A stretch of DNA of 64,000 nucleotides. Origin: Aptenodytes patagonicus. Its lineage: Eukaryota > Chordata > Aves > Sphenisciformes > Spheniscidae. The stretch is taken from assembly GCF_965638725.1 (NCBI RefSeq), contig NC_134951.1, positions 78,433,068 to 78,497,067 on the forward strand, written 5' to 3'. The position numbers and the translations under genes were made by a program. Within the stretch, counting starts at the first letter, position 1; each line of letters starts with the position of its first letter. Below the pieces are notes generated by a model. It was not told the DNA's origin and did no database searches. It saw only the letters and a list, made by a program, of their open reading frames with translations. This document shows positions 29,201 to 40,904 of the stretch, one piece after another.

Positions 29201-32200
29201 CTAAGTTGGGCTGAACTGAGCCCGACTTGGGGCTGTGAAGAGTCGGTAGCCCTTGGAAGGGGCAAGGGGAGGTGGGAAGCAGTGGTCCTAGAATGGAAAA
29301 TAGCGTGAGCTAATGGCAGGGAGGTCCCAGAAAGTAGCGGGAGCTCAGTGGCTCATGTGCAGGGTTAGTGGTGCTGCGTGTGCAGGAGGTTGTGTTCAGT
29401 ACACGGTGTGATACTGGCTGTGAGGCAGACGTTTCCTGGCTTCTCCTGGCAGCATGGTGTCCTGCAGTGCAGGGCCTCCTGTGTTTTGAAATGGTTCCCA
29501 TACCATCAATAACATATACAACACAGTTTGGTTTAGATCTTCATGAAAGTTAAAATTTTTTAATGTGCATCTTGCTAAGCTTTTCAGCCATTTGTATAAC
29601 TGCTGCCTTTTTGTTGGTATCATCTTAAAAAGCATGTAGAAGCACAGACTTTCTATGGGGTGTAAAGGTTTCAGGGTGAGGAAAGAAACAGAGCTGAGGG
29701 TGGGGGAAAAGAAACTCCAAAACAGAACAGTGGATCTTATGAATGTTCGGATTCTGCAGTGGGGCAGTTTCTACAGTGTCCTAAAGGTGTTTACTCCTTT
29801 TTGATTTTGTCGGGCACTTACAGCTGAGAAGAAATCTCCTCACGAGGCAGGCTATGATGCATTTCTCTGTGGTTCAGGTAAAACGCTTCTTAAACACTTC
29901 TTCGGAGTTTGTGTTGGGACTTGGCAATTCCTTTCCTGCTCTGTAGCTCTATCTGATGTTAAGAAATATTTGTTTATATACTGTCTGTTGCTCTTAGTAA
30001 CTTAGCTGCACTTTAGTGAATTTTTGCTTTCCATTTGTTTATTTATGATCCTTTAGCTTTGTTCTAATGCCACCTCATTATTCCTCCTTCTAGTTCTTCT
30101 GAAGTCAGCTCATTTGCTACTGTGCAGATCCACAGAGTGAGTGGTGTTTAAATATTTACTGAAAATGGCATTACATGGATGGGTCCTACGGAAAGCAGTC
30201 ATCAGTTCGCTCTGGCTGACTTTTTGTTTTGCAGGCTGGCCTTCCTTTTGGATAAGAGAAAGTGTTACTGGAAATGTCACTGTTCTAATTAGATTTTCAT
30301 TTTATAAATCTGAAAGTAGTAGCTTTATGTCAAAGCTGACATTTAAAAAATGAAATCAGGGGCCATGCGATGGCTCAGAGGTTGGGAAATGGCATTGTGA
30401 CTCCTTTATCCTTGAACAAGCTCTCTCAAGTTCAGTTCACTTGGGTAAGGGTCAAATAATTTTCCATTAGTTTCCATTTTTGAAATCTGTGTGATTCACT
30501 GCCTTCAGTTAAGCTCCTAAGAGGCAGTTGTTGAAATCCCTTCCCTTTGCCTGCAGCTTTTCGACTTCCATAGGAGATACCAAGATCTGAAATACCTATT
30601 TTGTCACTAGTTAAAGAGCTGCTTCAGGAGCTCTGTGCTCCAGAGACGCTGTGCAGCAGTGCAGCGCTGGAGAAACAAAACTTTGTTCCATTTTGTTTTC
30701 TGATGTAGTGATGCAGTGGAGGCTGATCCTTCTTTCTCTCAGTATCTCACCGTGTTAGCCGAGTATCTGAACAAAGTGAATTTCATCCGAGGTGGTGTTT
30801 CAAGCATTGTGCGTATGAATTGCAGGTCTGTGACCAGTTTGTGGGGCGCGTACGTCAGTAGCCTAGTTGAGGGCTTCATTAGGGGAGAAAAATCCACCAG
30901 TGCCTGAGCCCACCTTTGCAGAAGTTGCCATCATACAAATGACACAACTGACTGTTCAAAATGGCAAATGAGTTGAGTTTCTGCTTTGTGAAATGTTTTA
31001 ATATTGTTATCCTGTAAGATGGCATTAGTCAGTTTACGTTGCCCTAATTCTCTCTGCTCTGCAAGAGAGCTTGCTGTTTCTCTGGTGGTTTCTCCATGGT
31101 AGTTGTGGCAGTTTGCTTTTATGACTCATGTTTAGAAGAATCTTGGGACAAAAAAATAATTTTACACCAACAGCTGTGTTGTACAACCTGTCTTATGTGT
31201 CACGTTTTGCATATTTTCTGATTATATTAGTAGTGCTTCTATAGTTTTTCTGGACTCAGATATGTCTCAGTATTGTACATTTTCCAGAATTTTTCTGGGG
31301 AAGATGCTCCCTGCCAACATCCCCCTCTCTTGGTTGTCCATGTCCGAGGCTGGCCAGGGCTGAATGAAAGGCAGATTTACCAAGAGTTTAAAGCTCTTTG
31401 TCGCTTTGATGTCAGACGGCTTTCAAAGAACCAGTTCATTCTGCTCTCCAATAAATTTAAGCAGTAAGTGACCGGAAAGTCTCAATTTTTTGTCCCTTGA
31501 TCCTCTTTGATCCAAGTCTTCATCCCACCCTCCCTCTGCTGTGGCAACTCTTAGATAAAGAGATTCCTGTCCTGAGCTGTGGGATGCTGTAAGCAGCCTG
31601 CAAGCCACGGCTCGTGACATCCGCTTTCATTACAGCGTCAGGTGCGTTCTGCGAGATTACAAGCATCACCCTCATCTGCGGGTTTCCGTCTATCGCCACT
31701 GGAGGCACTCTCCGTGCGTGAACTGCCTGCTGCAGTGAGTTAGGGAAATCGCAGGAATGGGGAGGGAGAAGGGCATTCCTCTCGGGGTGCCTGGCCCTGT
31801 CACGGCAGCAGTCTGCCGCTCTGTCGCGATGTCCTTCTGCCAGCCCTTCAGGAGAACAAGGGGCTCGGAAGCGGGTTCACTTGCCGACTGCTGGGTGGCT
31901 GCTTGTCAGCTTTCAGCCCCGGGCAGCTGGACTTTAACCTTGATCCTGATTAACCGGGGGACGTTACCGCATGGATAGCACAAACCTATGTCTGTGCTGT
32001 CATAACAGACAGGGTTATCTTAATGAGCTGTAGTGCTACCTCTAATGAGCTTGAGGAGAGAATGGCAGAGTCTCCCAAGTGTGGGATGGATGTGTTTTTT
32101 CTACAGCAGAGTCGAAAGCTCGGTAGTAGGAGAGAATTCCAGATTCAAAGTGCACCCCTCTTGTGAGGCGGTGACAGCGATGCTCACAAAGGGTGAATTT

Positions 32201-32376
32201 CTGGCCTGACATGGTTTGGAAAAGAATCTCAGTGCTTAGTAAGAACAAAATTAAGCCCTAAATATAAGTAGCTTAACAGCATTTTATTATTCTTGCCCTT
32301 TAGAGTCTCTGGTATTGTGGCACTGTGGTCTCTCTTGGCCTTTGTACTCGGAGGAGCTCCCTGCTGTTCGTTCTAA
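20298..32376 (+). CDS. PNLDC1: PNLDC1, poly(A)-specific ribonuclease-like 3'-5' exonuclease (pre-piRNA trimmer), complete
   Basis: In mammals PNLDC1 trims piRNA precursor 3' ends on the mitochondrial/ER surface of germ cells. Coding exons: 20298-20373, 20923-20980, 21102-21175, 22133-22166, 22294-22417, 23133-23221, 23514-23614, 24923-25002, 26026-26163, 27111-27180, 27436-27521, 27749-27804, 28885-28952, 29824-29877, 30094-30136, 30709-30808, 31288-31463, 31636-31734, 32304-32376. They total 1,599 bases, 532 residues plus stop, with consistent phases. The DEDDh catalytic set is complete: D28 and E30 in ALDTEFTGLHS, D268 in GHNMLMDLMHL, H358 and D363 in PHEAGYDAFLCG. The C-terminus VSGIVALWSLLAFVLGG is the family's membrane anchor. 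Exon 13 (SNLNPKDPTCPVIALASDC) is the most divergent from human and was placed by phase and the SxLNP match. Its acceptor is a tandem tcagcag (NAGNAG). Confidence 0.95.
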
Positions 32377-32458
32377 AGGACGCCCTACAGATGAGACATG
32401 AGGAATGCAGATCTTATTTTTTTTGTTTGTCTATATTTTGTTTTGTTTCATCTCATCC

Positions 32459-32464
32459 AATAAA
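32459..32464 (+). terminator. PNLDC1: PNLDC1 polyadenylation signal AATAAA
   Basis: AATAAA lies 83 bases after the stop codon TAA (32374-32376). Confidence 0.7.
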
Positions 32465-35400
32465 CTATGAGCAAAAAAACCCAGCTATGAACAGTGTTTT
32501 TAACTGCTTTCTTGGAAATGTGTTTTTAAAGAGGATGTGTTGGTTTCCAATTTGTGGTGTTTTGTAATCTGTTCAAAGCATAGTCCCCTCCTGAAGAGGG
32601 AGAGACGGGTTCTTTCGATGCCTAATTTACTTTGATCCTCTGTTGGTTCTTCACAGCTATTCATAACCCCAGTTTGTTCCCAGTGCTTGTGCTGCTGCAT
32701 AAAACACACTTCTGATGAAGTTCAGGAAGTTCTGAAATGAAAGGGGCTATTTTTAGCTTCAGTTGTAAAGCAGGGGAAATGTCACCATTTACCAAATGAA
32801 AATGGGCAGAGTTGATGGAGAAACCACTCTTGGGGCTCACGAAGGATTCTGGGGAATAGCAATAATTTGCAGTGCTGTCAGTGTCGTGCAGTGGTATCTT
32901 CAGTGGCAGCGGAGCTGAGGATAGACACAGATTAAGTGGAATTTATCAGCTTCCAATTTGTAGAATATACAGGTGAGTTGGCACGCATTTCTGTTTGCTT
33001 CTAGTGCACAGCATGTGAGCAGTCCTTTATCCAAAAATACCACGAGACATGCTTTGTTGATCAGTTTCTCTGATACAGCTGGAGCATTTGTCAGCCCAGG
33101 GACTGTGATCTTCAGAAATTTTTCTTACTAATTTCCTTCTCTTCTTAAAAACAACCTGTTGATCCATGGTTTCCAAATAACGGTCCCTAGATCTCATCAG
33201 TCAGACCTAATTGGATGGGGCCCATGATCATCTAATTCAATTAAAGGCAGATTCTAAAGTGGGAGTTGCTGCAGGGGACCTTAAAGCAGCAGCACGGTGT
33301 TGCAGTGTGCCTGAAGATCCCGTGCTCTCTGCTGCTAACAGTTTGCTGCTTTGCTGCTCTTCAGGAGAAAAGGGCAGCGTATCTTCAGATGTGGTTCTCG
33401 AGTTCTGCACAGCTGGTGGTTTACAGCTCTTATTTCGTAATAGCTCCTAGCCAGACAAGCAACTGACTTCTTGATGACCTTTTTTGGTTTTTTGGTAACC
33501 CCTTCAGTGACGGGGTTCTCTGTCGCAGTGTTCCTCAAATACCAGTGTTAAGTATCTCCCTGTTTATTCTGTAATGTTTTTTTGTCTTTTAGCACCATTA
33601 GACGCCCCCCTTGTGTCAAGGAGAGCGCAGGCTCAGTGTGTTGTGTAGATTTGGGAAAATTTTCACTGGGTGTTACATGCAGTAGCATGCATTTTCCCAT
33701 AAAAACACTCTTCTTGGCTTATGGTCTGGGAAATATAATACCCTTGTTCTCTGGGGTCCGGATTCAGCTAGCTACTTAAACGTGCGGAGATGCAGCCTCG
33801 CTTGCATCTAATCTTTACAGTCTGGTGATCGTGAAGATACAGATGCTGTTACCTTTGAGAAGCACAGCAGTTTTTAAGGGAGCATGCACTTTGAAGGAAC
33901 CAAGAAATTGTTTGTTCTGTCTTTAAATTTTGTTCCCTTCCTCCCATTTTCTTCTCCGAGTGGCACACAGACTAATAATTAATTAGTTCCCTGCAGTACT
34001 ATTCTCTCTCTTGGTTCACCCTCTAGAGAAACACGCTTCCCCGTGGAAGAAAGCAGAGATCCTTTCACCCCTTTTTGAGAAACAGCCCGTGGGTCTGACC
34101 GTGCCTTCTCCCTTTTCAAGGGACAGACATACCTCACGTAGCAACATAGTGTAGTGAATCAAGAGGCTTGGCTTTCCTGCTTTAGAGCTGGGAGAACTGA
34201 TAAATAACAATTGCTGTAGATCTACTAGATATTCCTACTCTAAATCCATTAAGTTTTTACATGCAGAGTAAGTACACGAAGAAGAAATGAGAGCGAGTTG
34301 GGTATATTCTGATCTCCCTCCTAGGGGAGAACTTACAGAAACAAGTTGCCTGTCTGTAATAACCTAGGGTCACTCGCTGCTCACAGCCTTTTAAAGACAT
34401 CGATCGGTTGTCCTAGCAGTCAGTTCCCATGAAATGGGTTAGCTGGGGGCTAGTCTAACAAAACAAAGCACCAACTTTTAGCTGTGGGAACAGACTTACA
34501 AGTTTTTCTGAGGGGCTGTAGATCAAGACAGAATCTCCCTGAACATGCCAGTCCGGCCGTTCCGACCTCAGCTGTTGCTTTTGCTCTGGACGAGGGAATT
34601 GTTATTAATTGAAGTTGTAGTATCAAAAGTAGTTCAGGTTATGCCTGTTCCTGCGTGTCTTCTGCGAGGAGCGGGGGGTACTTTTGATTCTTGGCTCTGA
34701 AGAGGTGCATGTCAAAGTTGCTGAGTGGCTCTGAGGGCTGGCAGCTCAGAAAATCAAACCTGTCTCCCTAAGACAGTGATAAAACCGCAGCAAAGTCCCT
34801 GGCGGCAGTTATAGCACACCTGCTTCTCAGCACTATGAGAAGCTTGTAAGGATAATTCCAACCCCCAATGAACAAGCTGTTAGACTTCAAGTTGTGAAGG
34901 TGCACATTGAAAGTATAGTCCTGCAAATGGAGCATTGCAGATCAGATTATATCCGTTTCCAAGAGCAATTTGATTTTTTGATACATTGATACATTTGATT
35001 TTTGATACTTTTTTTTACATGTTCAAGATTAAATATGTGGGTTTTTTTGAGATAACATCTCTACTCTGGTGGAAAGCCTCTCGGGCCACCTCCTGTTGCT
35101 GAACACCCAGAGTGGAAGTCTTGCAAAGGAGGAGCTCAGCATTGTTTCCGATTAAAAGAAATAGTCACACCAGACTGTTGTTGAGAAATTTTATTTTTAT
35201 CATTAATTTAAAAAAAAAATCCCTAACAAACAACACTGTTCAATTATGCAAAAATGTCTATGGATCCATACATGGAAAAGGCAAAACTATCTCTAAATAT
35301 TCCTTAAAACATCGTTCTTACTGCTCGTGGCTTCAGTGGTGATATGCCAGATACACGCTGGCATTGGAGGAGAACAGGATTTACCTCTCTTAAAAGTCAA

Positions 35401-35863
35401 GGTATTCTTTTTATATAGAAAAAAATTTTATATACTCCTATGTTTTCTAATGGTGTGAATCAATGATTCCTCTTAATATTATGCATTCATTCAAAATACA
35501 TCATAGCTGAAAATCTTGGTGCATCTTGGAACAGCGAGGTTGCAAACGTCTTGCTGGATGAATCAAGTGAAACAGCCCGGCATCGCTCACCCCCTTGATG
35601 TGAGGTAGCCTAACACACCAGAATGGCTTTGGTTGTATGGCAGCACCACAGCTGGGTCAGAACTTTGTGTGCCGATGAAATTTCTGTATGCCTTAGACAT
35701 GGGAAAACCCTGCTGTACAATTGCGCCGTTAACACATTTTTGTGGTGGTCTCCATACGCAGCAGCAGATCTGACTTTTATTGTCTGGTTTCACCTCCCTT
35801 TTTCCCATGGCTTTTCCCAACAGCCCCTCTCCACTTGTTGCTATAGTCTCCGCCACTGGAGAA

Positions 35864-35901
35864 CCTCCCTCCCTCCTCCCCCCCCCCCCCCCCCCCCCCC
35901 C
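35864..35901. repeat. Poly-C tract with C-rich flank (G-quadruplex potential on the minus strand)
   Basis: Runs of ccctccctcctcc lead into 24 consecutive C (35878-35901). The minus strand therefore carries several G runs and one very long one. The exact length is likely polymorphic and also prone to sequencing error. Confidence 0.85.
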
Positions 35902-38900
35902 GAAAACTAATTGAGGGGGCAGAGTATGAAATGCCGTGGCCGTTATTTCTTCCAACAGCCCTTATGCTTAAGGACAGGGGGTGATTATACTCAGTCTGAT
36001 ACAAGGGACCCTCGGAAGGGGAGCGTTGTGTCGGCCCAGTCCCCTCTGTAAGGCAGGTGTGTTAAGGAGATACAGACCAGCACAAATCTCTGTATCTCTT
36101 GGTTTGCTGGAGGAGCCCAAAAGCAACAGATTAGAGCTGTGCTGGAGGTGTGGTGTGTCTCGTGGTGGGGACGGCTGACGATGGAGATGGCTGGCTCGCA
36201 GAGCCGCCGCTGGGGCTAACCCATGCATCCCCAGGAGCGCTGGTGGAGAGCCGCTCACGCGAGTATATTTAAGCACTGCGTGTTTTGTTACAAAGGCTGT
36301 GGCCGAGCAGCAGGGAGGGAGGCAAGCCGCCTCCAAGCTCTGCCTGTGCCTCCAGAGACACGTAGAGCTCATGGGGCAGAAGATGGCCGAGGGTGGCTGC
36401 GGGGCACAGGCTGGGCAGGCAGAGAGGGGAGGCTCAGCAAGGATGGAGACTGGAAGGAGAATGTATGCAGGCAGAGGTGATGGAAAGGAAGATTTTCTTC
36501 CGGAGCACCCTGAGGAGCTGTGAGTTTGTTGCAAGGCAGGAGGCCATGAAAAGTGGAGAAGAGTTGTACCGCCAGGATGCGTGGGGGACAAGGGAGAGTT
36601 TACGTCCCGTGTCTCATGCACTTCATCTATGCTTTCTCTTGCTGCAGAAACTACCTTGTTCAAGTTTGTGGTTTTAACTGGTTTTAACAAAACTGGTACT
36701 TCAAGTATTGTGTGAGCACCTTTGGGCTCACCTTCAGGGAAAGAGCACGGGGCAGTTCCAGCTCTGAGGGGTACCTGGGCTGGGGTTTCTTGCTTTTAAG
36801 CACAGGCACTGCACGCAGAAGCGCTCCTGCCTGACATTCAGACCCCTGCCCTGCAGCTTGGACAGGGGAACGAGACACGGATCCTTGGCGTGGGGGGATT
36901 CAAATGTGCCTTTCCCGTCAGCATCCTAACAAACAGGTGAGTAGTCGAATCCTCTTGCAACTTCTCCCCAGCCAGGTGAGCATATAGAGATGAAGAGACA
37001 GATGCTTCACCAAAGGCAAGATGGAGATGGGGCTTCTGCACCCCCTCCTCCCTGTGTATGACAGCCAAGGGCCCCCCTCCAGACACAGGAGTGATTGGCA
37101 CTGGTTCTTCTGTTTCTGGAGCAAGTGTGCTAACCCATAGACCTATACAAGACCTTCTGCAGCCAAGCCTTAAAAGAAAATGGCAACAGCAAGTCTGTTG
37201 GCAAAGAACCTAATGCCAGTGCTGTGAGTTAGGCTTGCTTTTAAAATACCTATGAGATGGAAATCTGCAAGAGGTAATGGTTACAACGCAGGAGAAACAC
37301 ATGGTGTCCTGGCAGAAACATATCCAGTTAAAAAGAAAAAAACAAAGTGCTATTTAAAACATGAAAATGGGTTATTCAGCACCACCCAGGCACACACAAA
37401 TTGAGGAAATCCTAAAGTAGTCCTAAGTCCTGACCTGGTGCAACCCACTGATACTCCTGGAGTTCACCTGGGTTTCTAAGCAGCGGAAGAGTAATCGACA
37501 ATCCTCATTCTGTATTTTGAAGTAATACAAACTATTTTATTTGTCCCGTAAAACTTGGCACTAGTGATCGCACAGAGCTGTGGCATGTTCTGAGCTTGCT
37601 CTGAAAGATGCTGCTAGAAATTTCTGCTTTGCCTCCAGCTTTTGGTTACCAAAGGTCATGCTGTCTATAATTTCTCAGTATTTAACAAGCTGCTTGCTTA
37701 CAAGTGCAGCAAGCGTAACCAAAACAGGGAGTTGTTCACTCACCCACTGGAACTCATCTGTCCTGTGCATGAAACACGTACACTGGACTTTGCCATTCCT
37801 ACATAAATATGAGGATTTGCAAACCCACAGGCTCCCACAGCTGCCTGCAGTGCTCAAAACTTGCCCTCTCCCCTGGGATGCAGGACTGAAGCAGCTTGAT
37901 GTAATTGTTCCATAGGGCTGCTGGGTCATGGGAACCGATGCCACAGGAGACGTGCCGGGCTCCTGGGCCTCCTCTGCGGTCCTGCAGCCTCCAGCAAGCT
38001 GGGCAGCCTCCAGGGGATGGGCTGGGGCTGGCTGCTCAGCGAGGGGTGTCCTGGGGGCTGTCTGCAGCCAGAAGCATCCCTGTGGAGGGGGGATGCTCTT
38101 GCTCCACAGCTTGCATTGATGAATATTCTACACATACCATAACTTAGCATAAGTGAAGAGCATGGTGATGGGGGACGGAAACGCAACCGGAGCTCTTCCT
38201 AATCCCATAGGCACCTGTCGCCATCTTTAGACTCCCAAATACTTGTACAGTCTGGCTGGTACCTCCAATTCCACACCAGCTCTCTACTGAGCTTAGCCTC
38301 CTTTACCTGTGTGCTTCCAGTGGTGTTGCTGCTGGAGGAGGCACTTGGAGGAACAAATTGTGCCTGTTGGTGGCTGCTGGCCCATGGTGGGGTCGCATCG
38401 AGCAGGAGGCAGGGCTGCTGCTCTACAAAGCACTGCTCCATCCCCTTGCTGCAGGCAGTTCCCAAGGAGGATGTGCTTGCCTGTCAGCCATTTTTATTAG
38501 TATTTAGTATAGAGCAGTGGTCATGAACTCCTGGCACACGTGCCAGGATTAGCAGCTTCACTGCTGGCAAGGCAAGAGTACAAGAGGACCCTGGTCCCAC
38601 CTTTCTTCCCAGCTGTTGGCCCCCACCAGGTCCCAGGGTCAGCAAGCATAGGAGAGAGGTGGGCTTTACCTCTCCTCCGCAGGGGAGAGGGGCTGGGAGA
38701 AGAAGTTGGATTTGAAGAGGACAGGCAGGAATAGCTGACTGGGAGCTGGAGGTGATGTGAAAGGGTTTGCTACTGCTGATCTGCAGGATGAAACTGGGCT
38801 CCAGCCCAAGGCTGGAGATTTTGGCACCTTTACCTGCACATCACTTCCTCCTTGCTGAACGTTACCACTTCTCTCAGGGTTTTGCGCATTCACCCTCTAA

Positions 38901-39103
38901 TCTGCCACATCAGCACAAAGCCCACCCAGCCCACCAGAGACGGGCAAGAGGGCTGGAGCAGCCTATGTGAGGAGCTGGCAATCTGCAGCAAGGGCCAGTG
39001 TTTCTTTCCTGCTACTCTCCTCCTCCAGCTCTGAAGTATAAATATGAATGCAGCTTTCTTTGTAAGTGTGGATTTCCCCCGCCCCCAACACTTTTTCTAG
39101 CAT

Positions 39104-39142
39104 GGGGATGGTGCTTGGGGATGGTGCTCGGGGATGGTGCTC
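39104..39142. repeat. Three tandem 13-base repeats
   Basis: GGGGATGGTGCTT is followed by two copies of GGGGATGGTGCTC. This is a short minisatellite-like tract with a single base difference. Confidence 0.8.
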
Positions 39143-39970
39143 TGCTTTGTGTTTGCAGGTCTCTTATCCCCAGGCAGGTGTCGCGGGCCAGCTGAATACA
39201 GCCACAGTTGCCCCACTGCACCTAGCTCTCCACGGGCACCAGAGCCAGCCTGGACCCATGCCTGTGCCCCGGCGCTGGGCAGCCTGCCCGTCCTCAGCCC
39301 TCCGCGCTGGAGCTGGTTTCCCTGCCCCCTTTAGTCTGCTCAGCCGGCTTGTTCAGTTGGGGGCTGTGAGGAAACTTCCCTCAAATCATTCTGGCAGGGA
39401 GCCTGTGTGATTTTAATTTTCTAGTCAGGGGAAGGGTGCCTACCCGGTGGGGTGGTTTGAACCTTTTTTGCTTTCTTCACTCCTTAACCCTGCAATACCC
39501 GAGCGGCAGCTTCCCGTCCTGTAGCTGCTTGCATTCCATTTTTTGAGGTGTGAAATGCTCTGTCTCATTAAAGTTTTGAGGATTTAGTGGGTTTTTTTCA
39601 AGAAATCCCGAATTCACCTACAAATGGAGTTTTCACCACAAAAATAGGGCAATTTTTGGAAAAAAAAAATATGGAGAGTTCACTTTAACTTTTCAAAAAC
39701 TGCTTTTCTTTGCCAATGGAAAAATGTTTTGGTTTTGTCACACTGAAGGTCTGACAACACCATCCACCGCTTGTTTCACCTCCCCTTCAAATCCGTTTGT
39801 GCTGAAGACTGCGATGTCTTCCTTGGTAATCTCGCGTAGTGACAGTGACTCACTGTCTTTATAGTCTTCACAAGTCTGAAAAACTCGTCCACCTGCAGAG
39901 TGCATCTCCTCGAGAGGGTCTTGTAACTAAACTCCTGGGTTTCCAACCCATCCTGGCTCTGTTTCTGCTC

Positions 39971-40904
39971 TCACCTTGCCCTCGCTGTCCCATCCTTTAA
40001 GGCTCCCTGAAGTGCTCTCTGAATGGCTTCTCTGAGTCTCATCTTCCTCTGTCCCCAAACACAGAAGGAGACCGGGGGGTTTGCACTGCTGTTGGTGATG
40101 TTGAACAAAGCAGAAATGTAAACAAGCCTGAACGGCAGTGATGTAGGAAGTCTGCGTTTCATAGTGCTTGCAAGTCCGACAGGCACGGCAAAGGTGAGGA
40201 ATGCCATGATGGTGACGACGACGGCGAGATCAAGCCTCATTTGGGGGCCCTGCTGCAAAGGCCTCTTTTGGACAGTGATGAACAAGATCAGACTGCAGAG
40301 AACCACGAGAGGGGTAAAAATGAGGTAATTAATAACAGAAGTGAAGATGATTATTGCATTGCTGCTCCCAGAGCCCCCACCAAGCAGAGCTTGTGAGTCC
40401 TTCATTTGGTGAAATCCCCCATCCCAGTGAGCAGGCCGGACAGGCTCTGAAGAAGAGCACACGCGTGGGATGAGAGGCGCTCAGGCCGACTGCGCCGGTG
40501 CCGTGTGGGGGACAGGACCCTCAGGCTGCACTGGCAGCTGTCAAAAGGAAGGGACCAGCATTGTACCCAGCGGAGAAAACGATGCCCAGCACCACATTGA
40601 GATAGCTGAGAAGCTCCCCTGAAACCACAGGTGACTGCAGGCCCATTAGTGTTGGTATGGAGGTCACATCGGCGATGGCCAGATTTAGGACATCATACAC
40701 AGTAAATTTGCTCCTCTCCATCCTGGAGCACAGAAACCAGAGGATGACACCATGCCCACTGTATCCCAAAGTGGCAGTGGGAAGCACTCACCTGACAAAG
40801 ACTGCCTTCAGAAATAACATGCTGTCTTCTCAGACCTTGGATTCGGTCTCGTTAGGCTTTGCTGGGTCTGTAATGAGGGACAACACAATGTTCGACTCTG
40901 CCGT
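39971..40904 (-). pseudogene. Decayed MAS/MRGPR-family G-protein-coupled receptor
   Basis: Minus-strand fragments align along the whole MAS receptor. An N-terminal piece (ESNIVLSLITDPAKPNETES, from about 40901) is preceded by ACG where a start would be expected. TM1-TM3 follow (GHGVILWFLCSRMERSKFTVY, NLAIADV, GYNAGPFLLTAASA; 40785-40525). A second frame carries the ICL2/TM4 part (CSLRVLSPTRHRRSRPER, CALLQSLSGLLTG; about 40522-40405). A third carries TM5-TM7 and the tail (NAIIIFTSVINYLIFTPLVV, NITNSSANPP; 40370-39974). Two in-frame stops lie between the N-terminus and TM1, and there are frame changes near 40525 and 40400. The total length is close to a normal MAS gene, so decay is by small lesions, not by truncation. 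The TM7 motif reads NPPVS, not NPxxY. It is a paralogue of the MAS1 gene 18 kb away, in the opposite orientation. Confidence 0.88.

Larger units (their letters stand above)
32465..39970. other. Intergenic region downstream of PNLDC1
   Basis: About 7.5 kb with no recognised gene. Open frames up to 240 codons (for example minus 35968-36690 and plus 39066-39410) have no recognisable domain and low-complexity or Pro/Ser/Ala-rich composition. G+C rises at 36000-39400 without a matching rise in CpG. It holds the C-tract and the 13-base tandem repeat listed separately. Confidence 0.5.

Noticed and set aside
35968-36690. 240-codon minus-strand open frame
   Set aside because: Pro/Ser/His-rich, no domain, overlapping plus-strand frames of 85-94 codons; probably compositional.
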